Part shown: one piece after another, positions 16,307 to 25,852 of the stretch
Position numbering within the stretch: position 1 is the first letter of the stretch
Layout of the letters: each line of letters begins with the position of its first letter
DNA from: Bellilinea sp034411135
Lineage (GTDB): Bacteria > Chloroflexota > Anaerolineae > Anaerolineales > Anaerolineaceae
Direction of reading: 5' to 3'
DNA: 64,000 nt
NCBI GenBank assembly: GCA_034411135.1
Contig: DAOUMN010000086.1
Location: forward strand, 1 to 64,000
Notes under the pieces: generated by a model
Seen by the model: only the letters and a program-made list of their open reading frames with translations
Databases searched by the model: none
What the model was told of the DNA's origin: nothing
Position numbers and translations under genes: made by a program

Positions 16307-17944
16307 ATGCAATCATCAAAGGTCATCCGACTCGATTCGCGCCCGTGGTTGCCTTTAATTCTGACGATCGGGGTACTGCTTAAGGCGATTATCCTGGTCT
16401 TTGAGCGGGTTCCGTTCAATGCCGATGAAGCCATTGTGGCATTAATGGCGCGCCATATATTACAGGGAGAACGTCCGGTCTTTTTTTATGGTCAGGCATA
16501 CATGGGTAGTCTGGATGCCTTTTTGACAGCGATGATCTTTCGGATAGTTGGCGAACAGGTGTGGGGGATCCGCCTCGTTCAAACCCTGCTTTACCTGATG
16601 ACAATGCTCACTACGTATTATATCGGTAAACAGATTCTTGACTCATCGAGGGCAGGGCTGTTTGCGGCAGGATTACTGGCTATTCCACCGGTGAATACCA
16701 CTCTGTACACAACTGCCAGCCTGGGTGGATATGGAGAGGCTTTGCTGATTGGCAACCTGATTCTGCTGGCTGCCTGGCGGGTAAAGGAATTATGTGAGAG
16801 GCTCCCCATAACTGAAGAAAAATACTCTCCGAGTTGGCATTTACCAGCCGCCACATTGGTTTGGGGTATGGTGTGTGGATTGGGATTATGGGCAAATGGC
16901 TTGACAATGGTTTACGCTGTTCCCAGTGCAGTTTTGGTCCTGATCTCTATGGGTAAATGCAAGTTACGCTTGGGAATGGTATTGCCGGTTTTGCTTGGAC
17001 TGGTCGGTTTTTTTATCGGATCGATACCCTGGTGGGGATTTGCTTTGCAGAATGGCTTGGAAAGCCTGATGGGAGAATTAGCTGGTCAGGCGGTAGCGGT
17101 TGAGAATGATCCGTATTGGATGCGTGTCATAAATCATTTGGTTGGCTTTTTACTCTTTGGCATAACCGCCATGTTGGGTTTGCGCCCGCCTTGGGAAGTC
17201 ATCTGGCTTGGTTTGCCCTTGATCCCGTTTGTGCTGGCAGCCTGGATTGCGATTGGCTGGTATTGGCTGCGGCGGTTGGAGTCTAATTCCGCTGTGAAGT
17301 TGTTGAATGGCATTGCCATCGTTTTTAGTCTGGCATTTCTGTTGACATCCTTCGGCGTGGACTCCAGCGGCCGCTATTTTTTACCACTTGGCGTGGTGCT
17401 TAGCTTGATGGCGGGCTGCGTAGTGGACAAGTGGATGGAACGGAAACCTGCGGCAGGACTGGCGGTTGTCTTGTTATTGATTTTTCAACTGTGGGGCAAT
17501 ATCCAGTGTGGCTTGAAGTTCCCACCAGGATTTACTACCCAGTTTTATGCCCCTGCGCGTGTGGACATGATGGCGTTGCCGGAAGTGATGGATTTTCTTA
17601 AACAACAAGGTGAATTGCGCGGTTATTCCAATTATTGGGTTACATACCCGCTGGCATTTCTCAGTGGCGAAGAGATCCTTTTCTCACCGCGTCTTCCTTA
17701 CCATCCGGATCTGCGCTATACACTGCGGGACGACCGTTATCCGGAATATACTCGCCGGGTGGAATCCGCGGAACGGGTTGCATTCATCACCACCCTCAAC
17801 CCCCCGCTTGATCAGCAGTTAAGGGCAGGTTTTCGTGCGTTGAACATCGAATGGCAAGAAACGAAAATTGGCGATTTTCACATTTACTATAACCTGTCGG
17901 CTACACCGCAGATCGAACAGATGGCAGCCTTCATTTACCGATAA
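16307..17944 (+). CDS. Membrane glycosyltransferase of GT-C type
   Basis: This 545-residue protein has about eleven helices, an N-terminal FNADEAI acidic motif (D40, E41) after the first helix, and a long C-terminal soluble part (about 400-545) that would lie outside. The FYGQAYMGSLD stretch at about 63-73 is typical of a group of ArnT-like proteins found in Anaerolineae and cyanobacteria. AGGTGG stands 10 bases before the ATG. It begins a plus-strand run of membrane proteins and precedes the next gene by only 6 bases. Donor and acceptor sugars cannot be told. Confidence 0.7.
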   Translation: MQSSKVIRLDSRPWLPLILTIGVLLKAIILVFERVPFNADEAIVALMARHILQGERPVFFYGQAYMGSLDAFLTAMIFRIVGEQVWGIRLVQTLLYLMTMLTTYYIGKQILDSSRAGLFAAGLLAIPPVNTTLYTTASLGGYGEALLIGNLILLAAWRVKELCERLPITEEKYSPSWHLPAATLVWGMVCGLGLWANGLTMVYAVPSAVLVLISMGKCKLRLGMVLPVLLGLVGFFIGSIPWWGFALQNGLESLMGELAGQAVAVENDPYWMRVINHLVGFLLFGITAMLGLRPPWEVIWLGLPLIPFVLAAWIAIGWYWLRRLESNSAVKLLNGIAIVFSLAFLLTSFGVDSSGRYFLPLGVVLSLMAGCVVDKWMERKPAAGLAVVLLLIFQLWGNIQCGLKFPPGFTTQFYAPARVDMMALPEVMDFLKQQGELRGYSNYWVTYPLAFLSGEEILFSPRLPYHPDLRYTLRDDRYPEYTRRVESAERVAFITTLNPPLDQQLRAGFRALNIEWQETKIGDFHIYYNLSATPQIEQMAAFIYR

Positions 17945-17950
17945 ATCATC

Positions 17951-19432
17951 ATGCAGAAACAGTCCCCCCTTGATAATCTGGTATTTGTCATTACCCTGCT
18001 GTTGGTATTTATTATGGCTGCGCGAACGCCGCTGGATAGCGACATGTGGTGGCATCTGAAAGCCGGTGAAATAACCCTGAGTCAGGGCAGTCCGTTATTG
18101 ATTGATATGTTTTCGTTCACCCGGTATGGAAATGTCTGGATCAACCATTCCTGGTTGGGGCAGGTTCTACTGTACCTTTTCTTTGACGGCGGTGGTTTCT
18201 GGGGATTAGGGTTTGGTGTGGCGTTGACTGTATGTGCAACCTTTGCCATTGTGTATCGGTCTATGGAAGGCGCGTCAATGATGCGCGCAGCAATCGTCAT
18301 TCTCGCGGCAACAGTGTCCTCTTTTGTCTGGTCGCCAAGACCGCAAATATTTTCGATGCTCTTGTTTGCTTTCCTATTGTTCGGCTTGTACCAGTACCAA
18401 CGTGGGAATTCCACAAGATTGTGGTGGATTGCACCGGTTTTTATCCTGTGGTCAAACCTGCATGGTGGTTACAGCCTGGGCTTTCTCTTGCTGGCGGCTT
18501 TCCTGGCTGGCATGGTAGTGGATGTGCTGCTTGACAATCAGGAAAATGCGACGAACATTAAGAATGAAATCATTCAAATTTTGCTGTGGAGCGGTATTTC
18601 CCTTTTGGCAATCTTATTCAACCCAAATGGGTTTGGTACGTGGCGGATCCCATTTCAAACGGTGGGAATGGAAACGTTACAAAATTTGATTGATGAATGG
18701 AGCTCGCCGAATTTTCATGACCTTGCGATGCAGCCATTTTTATGGCTGATGTTTTTAACCTTTTTCATCCTGGCGCTTACAAAAAATAAAATTTCCGGTT
18801 TTGAACTGATTGGAACAATTGGGTTTGCCTATCTGGCGCTGGTTGCCAAGCGCAACTTTGCCCCCTTTGCATTATTCGCTGCTGTGGTATTGTCGCAGCA
18901 TTTGCCGTCGGCACTCGAAAAGTTCACCAGTGGATTTGTTGCGTGGTTACAAAAAAAACGGTTCAGCCCGGTTAGTCAAAAACCATTGCCGGAGAGGATT
19001 CGCAGAGCGATCAATTTATTCCTGGCGGCGAGCCTAGCGGTGGTTGGGCTGGTAAAACTTTTTTCGGTTACCCATCCGGTGGTGGTGCATTCCTATGAAG
19101 CCCGCTATTACCCGGTTGAGGCTGTCAGATTACTGCAAACAGGAAAAACCAGCGGCAATCTGTTCAACAGTTACGGGTGGGGAGGGTATCTGATCTGGAA
19201 TCTGCCTGGCACACGGGTGTTTGCCGATGGCAGGACCGATCTTTTCGGCGATGAAATCCTGGCGGATTGGATTACCATCATCCAGGCGCAACCAGGCTGG
19301 GAGGAAAACCTTGAACAGTGGAAAGTTGATCATGTGTTGATCGAACCACAACAACCGCTTGCCAAAGCTTTGGTGAACGCCGGCTGGCGGCAAGTGTACC
19401 GCGATGAGGTCAGTGTGCTGCTGGAAAGATAA
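17951..19432 (+). CDS. Polytopic membrane protein, GT-C-like
   Basis: The 493-residue protein has ten or more helices and begins, after helix 1, with LDSDMWWHLKAGE (28-40), a short acidic and aromatic motif seen in a family of uncharacterised membrane proteins that resemble GT39 glycosyltransferases. The last 110 residues are soluble and contain YGWGGYLIWNLP and an FADGRTDLFG segment, typical of the same family. It is 6 bases downstream of the preceding GT-C gene and likely co-transcribed. Its exact reaction is unknown. Confidence 0.65.
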   Translation: MQKQSPLDNLVFVITLLLVFIMAARTPLDSDMWWHLKAGEITLSQGSPLLIDMFSFTRYGNVWINHSWLGQVLLYLFFDGGGFWGLGFGVALTVCATFAIVYRSMEGASMMRAAIVILAATVSSFVWSPRPQIFSMLLFAFLLFGLYQYQRGNSTRLWWIAPVFILWSNLHGGYSLGFLLLAAFLAGMVVDVLLDNQENATNIKNEIIQILLWSGISLLAILFNPNGFGTWRIPFQTVGMETLQNLIDEWSSPNFHDLAMQPFLWLMFLTFFILALTKNKISGFELIGTIGFAYLALVAKRNFAPFALFAAVVLSQHLPSALEKFTSGFVAWLQKKRFSPVSQKPLPERIRRAINLFLAASLAVVGLVKLFSVTHPVVVHSYEARYYPVEAVRLLQTGKTSGNLFNSYGWGGYLIWNLPGTRVFADGRTDLFGDEILADWITIIQAQPGWEENLEQWKVDHVLIEPQQPLAKALVNAGWRQVYRDEVSVLLER

Positions 19433-19447
19433 AATTTTTTGGACGAT

Positions 19448-20254
19448 TTACTCTAGCGGTTTCTGGTACCATTGCTGATATAGATCGTCCCGCCGGTCAA
19501 TTGCTGAGTCTAGATGGCTTTTTGCAATTTGAATTTCAACCAGGTTAAGGTCGGCAAAAATAATTTCCGATTTATCGGGGCTGGCTTCTACCAATACTTC
19601 GCCCCATGGAGCTAGAACAGTACTGCAACCAGCCAGCGGCGTATCCCCAATCGCGCCAACAGCGTTTACTGCGGCGATGAAAACTTGATTTTCGATGGCT
19701 CGGGCTTTGAGAAATGTTCGCCAGTGCTCCCGCCGAAATGCTCCCCACTGAGCAACAATCAGGATGCATTGCACACCCGCTTGAGCGTAGAAACGAAACA
19801 ATTCCGGAAAACGCAGGTCGTAACAAATTGCCAAACCGGCAATACCCCAACTCAGATCGGTAATAACCGGCTGGTTGCCGGGTTGAAAGAATTGCGGCTC
19901 GCTCAGCAAGCGGAACAGGTGGATCTTATGGTAGGGACGGCTGATAGATCCATCTGGCAGGGCAAGTACAAAGGTGTTAAAAAAACCGGTATCATCGCCG
20001 GTGATATATGAACCGCCGATAACCATCCTGTGTCGGTTGGATAGTTCTCTCAGGTAGCGCAAAATTTCCTGATTGCGGCGGGCATGTATGTCGCAGTGAG
20101 CAAGGTCGTATCCGCTGGTCCACAATTCTGGAAGCAAGAGCAACTGGCAACCCGCCTGAGCGGATTGCCGAATCCAGATTTCAGCTTGTTTCAAATTGGA
20201 CTCTGGATCGCCGATCTGGATTTCAAACTGGGCAAGAGAAATTCGAGGGCTCAT
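19448..20254 (-). CDS. Carbon-nitrogen hydrolase (nitrilase superfamily)
   Basis: The 268-residue protein has the nitrilase-superfamily catalytic triad: Glu in LLLPELWTSGYD, Lys in RPYHKIHLF and Cys in GLAICYDLRFPELFR. Members with these sequences are usually omega-amidases or amidohydrolases acting on small amides such as 2-oxoglutaramate. I prefer the ATG at 20254, because family members start close to SPRISLAQF; an ATG at 20290 has an AGGAAGG site and would add 12 residues. On the minus strand a TATAAT (20270-20265) lies just 10 bases before the 20254 start, suggesting a very short leader. The gene interrupts the glycosyltransferase run on the opposite strand. Confidence 0.85.
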   Translation of the reverse strand: MSPRISLAQFEIQIGDPESNLKQAEIWIRQSAQAGCQLLLLPELWTSGYDLAHCDIHARRNQEILRYLRELSNRHRMVIGGSYITGDDTGFFNTFVLALPDGSISRPYHKIHLFRLLSEPQFFQPGNQPVITDLSWGIAGLAICYDLRFPELFRFYAQAGVQCILIVAQWGAFRREHWRTFLKARAIENQVFIAAVNAVGAIGDTPLAGCSTVLAPWGEVLVEASPDKSEIIFADLNLVEIQIAKSHLDSAIDRRDDLYQQWYQKPLE

Positions 20255-20314
20255 CCTTGCTTGAATTATAATTGTTCTAGGGTTAAACATACCCTTCCTG
20301 GAGCACCCTTTCTC

Positions 20315-21565
20315 ATGCGTAGAAATTCATCACTGACCATCGTTCTTCTGATCCTGTTGGGGATCGGCCTTTTTGCTGTATTGGTTTGGGGAAATCTGCG
20401 TTTCGTTGAACAGAATCCGGGGGGTAACGATTTCCTGGTTCACTGGATGGGAACGCGGTCGTTTTTTGAGGACGGATTGAGCCCGTATTCCGACGAGGTT
20501 GCGTTGCGCATCCAGACTATGGTGTATGGTCGAGCGGCTCAGGCTGGTGAACATGAATTGAGAGTCGCTTACCCGCTCTATTCGGTGGTTGTGTTCTTCC
20601 CGTTTGCCTTGATACGTGATTATGAAATGGCACGGGCAGTGTGGATGGCGGTATTGGAAACCGGGCTGATTTTAATGGCGTTTCTAACATTGAATCTGGT
20701 GCGCTGGCGGCCACTTCCACTCATTCTTGGGTTGTTTTTGCTCTTCTCTGTGTTCTGGTACCATGCGTTGCGCCCTGTCATCCTGGGAAACGCGGTGATC
20801 CTGGTGGCTTTAGGGTTGGTCGCGGCGCTGCTGGCGATCCGTGCTGGGCACGACGAACTGGCAGGGATATTACTGGGGCTGGTTACCATCAAACCTCAGG
20901 TCGTGGTACTGGTGATCGCATTTATCCTGCTTTGGGCGTTGAATAAGCGGCGCGGAAAAATCGTTATCTGGTTTCTGATCACGACCGGTTTTTTGGTAGG
21001 GCTGGCGACTCTGTTGATACCTGATTGGATTTTGCAAAATTTAAGGGAAATCCTGCGTTACCCGGAATACAATCCACCGGGCACTTTGGCGGCGGCTTTG
21101 GAAGCGTTGATTCCACAGGGCGGTCGTCGGGTTGGACAGGTGATTTCCGGCATCACTGCGGTGATTGTGTTGTTGGAATGGTTCATTCACCGCAAGAGTG
21201 ATTTTCGCGGTTTTTTGTGGGCGGTTTGCTTGACATTGACTGCCAGTTTTTGGATTGGCCTGCAAACCGATCCCGGCAATTTTATTGTGGCTTATCCGGC
21301 TGTGGTGTTGACCTTTGCAGTTTGGGTTGAGCGCTGGCAGCATGGTGGTATCATCCTGGCTGTGGTTGGTATGACTACTTTGTTTGTTGGGATCTGGTCG
21401 ATCTTTTTGAATACTGTCGAAATGACCTACCAACCGGTACAAAGCCCAGTAATGTTCCTGCCGCTACCGTTGACGTTGTTCATCCTGCTTTACTGGAATC
21501 GCTGGTGGGCTGTGCGGCCACCGCGAGTCTGGTTCGATTTATTGCAACAAAATCCGTTGCGGTAA
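20315..21565 (+). CDS. GT87-family (DUF2029) membrane glycosyltransferase
   Basis: The 416-residue protein resembles GT87 proteins, which are polyprenol-phosphate-mannose-dependent mannosyltransferases in actinobacteria. After the first helix comes GGNDFLVHWMGTRSFFEDG and SPYSDEV, the DUF2029 signature with an acidic residue near the donor site; IKPQVVVL is a further family segment. About nine helices are visible. The ATG at 20315 follows the first helix-compatible N-terminus MRRNS; upstream in-frame sequence overlaps the divergent nitrilase gene and is rejected. The next gene begins 2 bases after the stop. Confidence 0.8.
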   Translation: MRRNSSLTIVLLILLGIGLFAVLVWGNLRFVEQNPGGNDFLVHWMGTRSFFEDGLSPYSDEVALRIQTMVYGRAAQAGEHELRVAYPLYSVVVFFPFALIRDYEMARAVWMAVLETGLILMAFLTLNLVRWRPLPLILGLFLLFSVFWYHALRPVILGNAVILVALGLVAALLAIRAGHDELAGILLGLVTIKPQVVVLVIAFILLWALNKRRGKIVIWFLITTGFLVGLATLLIPDWILQNLREILRYPEYNPPGTLAAALEALIPQGGRRVGQVISGITAVIVLLEWFIHRKSDFRGFLWAVCLTLTASFWIGLQTDPGNFIVAYPAVVLTFAVWVERWQHGGIILAVVGMTTLFVGIWSIFLNTVEMTYQPVQSPVMFLPLPLTLFILLYWNRWWAVRPPRVWFDLLQQNPLR

Positions 21566-21567
21566 GC

Positions 21568-23037
21568 ATGAACACAAAACAACGCCTGCTACTACTGGCG
21601 GGACTGCTGGCAGGGTTGGTTTTGCGGCTGGTGGGTATATCCAGCCGTGAAATTCAGTACGATGATGCGTTCAGCATTTTCCTTTCCCGCCAGAGCCTAG
21701 CGGAGATTGTTCGAGGAACAGCAGCCGACACGATGCCACCATTGTATTATTTTATGCTGCATTTCTGGCAATTAATATGCGGTGATCTGATTTTTCTTCG
21801 TTTGTTGAGCGTGATTCTTTCCATGGCGGCAATCTTACTGGTGTTCGACCTTACCCGGCGAATGTTTGGTGCCCATACCGGCATCTGGAGCGTTTGGATT
21901 CTTGCCATCTCACCGCTTCAAATTTATCACAGCCAGGACCTGCGAATGTATGCCTTGCTGCTGGTTGGGCAAATTGGCTATTATTGGTGCTTTTACCGGG
22001 TTTTGCACGAAACCGGGAATCGCATGTCTGGGTGGATCGGACTGGTGATTTTTGGAACTGTTGCGATGTATACCCACAATCTGGCGGTTTTTGGTTTAAT
22101 GTGGGCTAATGTTTACCTTTTGCTCCAGAAAAGATGGAAGCATCTAAAAAGCTTGTTGACTGCCCAAGTGGTTATCGGGATTCTGTTTGTGCCGTGGTTG
22201 TGGTTGTTGCCCGGTCAGATTGCTAAGGTGCAGCGGGCTTTTTGGACGCCTGTGCCGGGACTGGTCGAGGTCTTTCAAGCGGTTATTCTATTTCATGCTG
22301 GTCTGCCGTTGAAAGGTATCTTGCTGCCCATTGCTGCGGTGCTAAGTGTTCAGATCTCGGTGATCGTTATCTGGGAGTCGTGGAAGGATCGCAAGTGCAT
22401 CCCTGAGTTGATGCTGCTGGCGCTGACGGGAATTGGTTTACCGTTGATTTTATTTATAATTTCTTATGCCGTACGCCCCGTGTTCGTCACCCGAGGATTT
22501 ATTTTATCCGCTGTGGTGTATGTAATTTTGGCTGCCAGGGTGATCGCTACCCGGTGGCAACGTGGTATTGGCGTGTTTACAGCCATGGCTTTGGCAGCGG
22601 CAGCTATCATTTCTTTACCATCTCATTACACTTTTCAAGAATTTCCACGTTCGCCCTTCCGACAGGCGGTTTCATACCTGGAAGAACAGAGCCGACCTGA
22701 TGATGTCATTTTGCATGACAATAAATTAAGTTTTTTCCCAATGCATTATTATTCGCCATTGCTCGAGCAAATTTTTCTAGCTGACGAACCTGGATCACCC
22801 AATGATACATATGCGCCAGAAACCCAACAGGTGATTGGTCTGATTCCAGAAGAAAAAATCCCGTTTGACTTACTCGCAAATAAGCGCATCTTCTTTGTCG
22901 TTTTCACAAAAGCAATCGACGAGTTCGCGATGATTGATCAATCTCATCCGGTGTTGAGAGAACTGGAAAGCGTAGCGAAGCCGGTGGAGCATGTCGTGTT
23001 TGGTGACCTGGAAATTTACTTATTCGAGAATCGATGA
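21568..23037 (+). CDS. GT39-family membrane glycosyltransferase
   Basis: The 489-residue protein has the clearest GT39 features of the cluster: QYDDAFS with D32 and D33 after helix 1, and MPPLYYFMLHFW about 30 residues further on, both conserved in polyprenyl-phosphate-dependent glycosyltransferases. There are about eleven helices and a C-terminal soluble domain (from about 370) with HDNKLSFFPMHYY. It should act on the outer face of the membrane. Translation starts 2 bases after the preceding stop, and its own stop overlaps the next start as ATGA, so the three genes 20315-24650 form one operon. Confidence 0.82.
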   Translation: MNTKQRLLLLAGLLAGLVLRLVGISSREIQYDDAFSIFLSRQSLAEIVRGTAADTMPPLYYFMLHFWQLICGDLIFLRLLSVILSMAAILLVFDLTRRMFGAHTGIWSVWILAISPLQIYHSQDLRMYALLLVGQIGYYWCFYRVLHETGNRMSGWIGLVIFGTVAMYTHNLAVFGLMWANVYLLLQKRWKHLKSLLTAQVVIGILFVPWLWLLPGQIAKVQRAFWTPVPGLVEVFQAVILFHAGLPLKGILLPIAAVLSVQISVIVIWESWKDRKCIPELMLLALTGIGLPLILFIISYAVRPVFVTRGFILSAVVYVILAARVIATRWQRGIGVFTAMALAAAAIISLPSHYTFQEFPRSPFRQAVSYLEEQSRPDDVILHDNKLSFFPMHYYSPLLEQIFLADEPGSPNDTYAPETQQVIGLIPEEKIPFDLLANKRIFFVVFTKAIDEFAMIDQSHPVLRELESVAKPVEHVVFGDLEIYLFENR

Positions 23038-24650
23038 ACATCAGACAAAATGCAGCCAAATTATATACGGGTTATATTGCCTGGTATCTGGCAGGGGCAG
23101 GGGTTGCATTTTTATGTTCGATCTTTCAACATGGACCAGGATTCATGGACGCCGCTTATTATGCCTCAGGTGGTGCCCGAATCGCACAGGGAATGGGCTG
23201 GACGGAACCATTCATCTGGAATTACCTGGGTAATCCAACAGAATTACTGCAACCCGCCTTTGCTTACTGGATGCCGCTACCATCGCTGGTGGCGGCAGTG
23301 GGGATGATTGTGGGGCAATCCACGACTTATGCTTGGAGTAAACTCGGATATATCCTGCTGGCGGGTTGTTTACCAGTTCTGAGTGTTCGCCTTGGAAAAC
23401 GATTGCTCAACAACCCGGACAATGCGTGGATTGCTGGCGGGTTGGCTGTGTTTCCGGGAATCTATGCTGTGTACATCAGCGTACCTGAAACTTTCACGCC
23501 GACTTTATTGGGTGGAGCCGTATTTATCACAATTGCCTTTTTCGCGGAGCTTAAGCTATTAGGGAGTTTTGCCAGTTTTTGGCGTTTTCTAGGGTTGGGC
23601 TTAGTCGCTGGCTGGATGCATTTAAGCAGGGCAGATGGCATCGTATGGCTTGGGGCAGGCATAATGGTCTTGGGATGGCGACTGTGGCAGGCAAAGCCAA
23701 GCCGCAAATTTCGCATAGTCGGATTTGGAATGTTTGGATTATTGTTGGGCTATGTTTTTGTAATGGGTGCCTGGTACGGTCGTAATGTCCACGAGTTTGG
23801 CACTCTCTTTCCACCCGGTACCAACCGAACGTTGTTTCTCACTGATTACAACCAAACCTTTGCTTATCCCCCTGATGTACTAACCGCTCAAACCTGGCTG
23901 GCGAGCGGGATGAAAAATATTTTGCGCGCCAGGCTGGATGCTCTGTTGCTTAATCTCCAGAATTTATTGGCGGTGCAGGGGACAATCATCTTGTTGCCAC
24001 TAATCATAACAGGTTTCTGGTCTCACCGTCGGGAAGCCAGTGTTCGATTGGTTGTTATTTTGTGGATCGGAATTCTGGGGCTGATGACGATCATCTTTCC
24101 GTACGCGGGATCACGTGGCGGTTATCTACATTCGGCATCAGCGCTACAAGTTTTTTTATGGGTGATGGCGGTGGCTGGTTTGGAAAAGCTAGTTGTTTGG
24201 GCGAAACGGACGCGGGGATGGAATTACACACTCAGCATGCGTGTCTTTGGTTTGGCGTTGGTCGCACTTCAACTGTCGATTGCTCTTTGGTTCTACCAAA
24301 ACCGGGTTATCGGCGATTTGCCTGCACAGCCGGTTTGGAATCGATCTATCGAGCTATATCAGCAGGTTAAACAGCGGTTAGAAAGGCTGGGGTTTGATGA
24401 ACAGGATGTTGGTATGGTCAACAACCCGCCCGGATTTTACTGGGCAACCGGCTGGAAATGCATTGTCATTCCCGACGGTAGTTTGGCAAACAGCTTGGCT
24501 GCTGGACGGAAGTTTGGAGCGACTTATTTGCTTTTAGAAGAAGCACAAGTTAATCTGGACGATTTATTTCAAAACCCTCAAAGCACAAATGAGATTATCT
24601 ATCTGGAAACTTTTGAAGGGGTGCGTATATTCCGAATTCCGGGAAAATGA
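23034..24650 (+). CDS. Polytopic membrane protein, GT-C-like
   Basis: The 538-residue protein has about ten helices and an acidic motif MDAAYYASGGARIAQG (38-53) after helix 1, followed by an LGNPTELLQPAFAYWMP segment. This layout matches uncharacterised GT-C-like proteins. A soluble C-terminal part of about 110 residues ends with a segment that reads like the donor-binding lobe of ArnT-like proteins (NNPPGFYWATG). It overlaps the upstream GT39 gene by 4 nt. Sugar specificity is unknown. Confidence 0.65.
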   Translation: MNIRQNAAKLYTGYIAWYLAGAGVAFLCSIFQHGPGFMDAAYYASGGARIAQGMGWTEPFIWNYLGNPTELLQPAFAYWMPLPSLVAAVGMIVGQSTTYAWSKLGYILLAGCLPVLSVRLGKRLLNNPDNAWIAGGLAVFPGIYAVYISVPETFTPTLLGGAVFITIAFFAELKLLGSFASFWRFLGLGLVAGWMHLSRADGIVWLGAGIMVLGWRLWQAKPSRKFRIVGFGMFGLLLGYVFVMGAWYGRNVHEFGTLFPPGTNRTLFLTDYNQTFAYPPDVLTAQTWLASGMKNILRARLDALLLNLQNLLAVQGTIILLPLIITGFWSHRREASVRLVVILWIGILGLMTIIFPYAGSRGGYLHSASALQVFLWVMAVAGLEKLVVWAKRTRGWNYTLSMRVFGLALVALQLSIALWFYQNRVIGDLPAQPVWNRSIELYQQVKQRLERLGFDEQDVGMVNNPPGFYWATGWKCIVIPDGSLANSLAAGRKFGATYLLLEEAQVNLDDLFQNPQSTNEIIYLETFEGVRIFRIPGK

Positions 24651-24708
24651 GGCCATGTCATTCAGCCAGTTTGTGGACAGAATTCCGTTTCTGATTTAAA
24701 GCGGGATA

Positions 24709-24717
24709 TGCTATACT
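24709..24717 (+). promoter_or_regulatory. Extended -10 promoter of the DegS-like kinase operon
   Basis: TG (24709-24710), one base, TATACT (24712-24717). Transcription would begin near 24724, about 37 bases before the ATG. It separates the kinase/pfp/Nudix unit from the glycosyltransferases upstream. Confidence 0.5.
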
Positions 24718-24760
24718 TGTGCTTGACTTTTTTCAGACGTGAGCAGCGGGAGTGACGAGA

Positions 24761-25825
24761 ATGAGTGGACATCAGAATGGGGCTGATCCGTGGAATGACT
24801 TTTATCAATTCATTCAAGGTGAAACCGAACAATGCAAGCGCACCTTGAAGGAAGTCACGTTGATGCTGGAACAAAGTCAGGCAGAATTGAATAAACTGAC
24901 CCAGCGCAGCGCCAACATCAGTGCCCAATTGCAACAAGTACAGTCCCAAATTGATACATTGCCCCGCAGTGATATCCGCATGGCATATAATTCCGCGCTG
25001 GATGCCCAACAGCGCCTGTTGGTGATGCGCGGGCAGATCGAAAAACTCCAGGCTGATCAGAACAACTTACAGCGTTACTTAACGATTTTGGAAAAAACCG
25101 CTACGTTCCTGGCGGAAGGCGGCGAGCCATCCAGCGGCGGTCATCCCGTCCGCGGCGGCACATTGATGCTGGAAAAATTGATCAATGCCCAGGAAGCGGA
25201 GCGTCAGCGCCTGTCACGCCAGATGCACGATGGGCCGGCACAAGCATTGTCCAATTTTATTGTCCAAACCGAGATTGCCAGCCGACTCTTCGATATCGAT
25301 CCGACTCGTGCCAAAGAAGAATTAGAAAATCTGAAAGCCGCAGCGATGAATACGTTCCAGAAGGTGCGATTGTTCATCACCGGTTTGCGTCCAATGATGC
25401 TGGATGATCTGGGATTGGTACCGACAGTCAAGCGTTATGTGGATAGCTTTAAGGAAGAAACCGGAGCGGATGCCAAGATTGTGATTAAAGGCGCTGAACA
25501 ACGTTTAGAGCCTTATATTGAAGTATTGATCTTCCGCGCCGTTCAAGAACTATTAACCAACGCGGTGCGCCACAATCAGGATATGCCTTCCAAACCGCAA
25601 ATTTCGGTTCAGATGGTGATCGAGGAAAACCTGGTTCGTGTGGTGGTCAGCGATAATGGCAAGGGTTTCAATACTGAGGAATTAAATGAAAGCAGCGGAC
25701 TGGGTTTGAAACTGATTAAGGAGCGCGTCGAAATGCTAGGTGGATATATGGATATTGAATCCAATCCAGGACAAGGCGCTCGGATCACTTTTCAGGTGCC
25801 TGTGGATGCCGTTGTTGAACGTTGA
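24761..25825 (+). CDS. Cytoplasmic DegS-like sensor histidine kinase
   Basis: The 354-residue protein lacks membrane helices. Residues about 15-115 are coiled coil rich in Gln and Leu, as in DegS. A HisKA_3 dimerisation segment follows with H156 in RQMHDGPAQ, then a HATPase_c domain with QELLTNAVRH, DNGKGF and GLGLKLIKERVE. It should phosphorylate a NarL/LuxR-type regulator, but none is adjacent; the nearest is at 53286-53942, which already has a partner. The ATG at 24761 has GGGAG 8 bases upstream; a GTG at 24752 is the alternative. It leads a transcript with pfp and a Nudix gene. Confidence 0.9.
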   Translation: MSGHQNGADPWNDFYQFIQGETEQCKRTLKEVTLMLEQSQAELNKLTQRSANISAQLQQVQSQIDTLPRSDIRMAYNSALDAQQRLLVMRGQIEKLQADQNNLQRYLTILEKTATFLAEGGEPSSGGHPVRGGTLMLEKLINAQEAERQRLSRQMHDGPAQALSNFIVQTEIASRLFDIDPTRAKEELENLKAAAMNTFQKVRLFITGLRPMMLDDLGLVPTVKRYVDSFKEETGADAKIVIKGAEQRLEPYIEVLIFRAVQELLTNAVRHNQDMPSKPQISVQMVIEENLVRVVVSDNGKGFNTEELNESSGLGLKLIKERVEMLGGYMDIESNPGQGARITFQVPVDAVVER

Positions 25826-25852
25826 ATCATTTTTATCATAGCGGAGGAAAGC

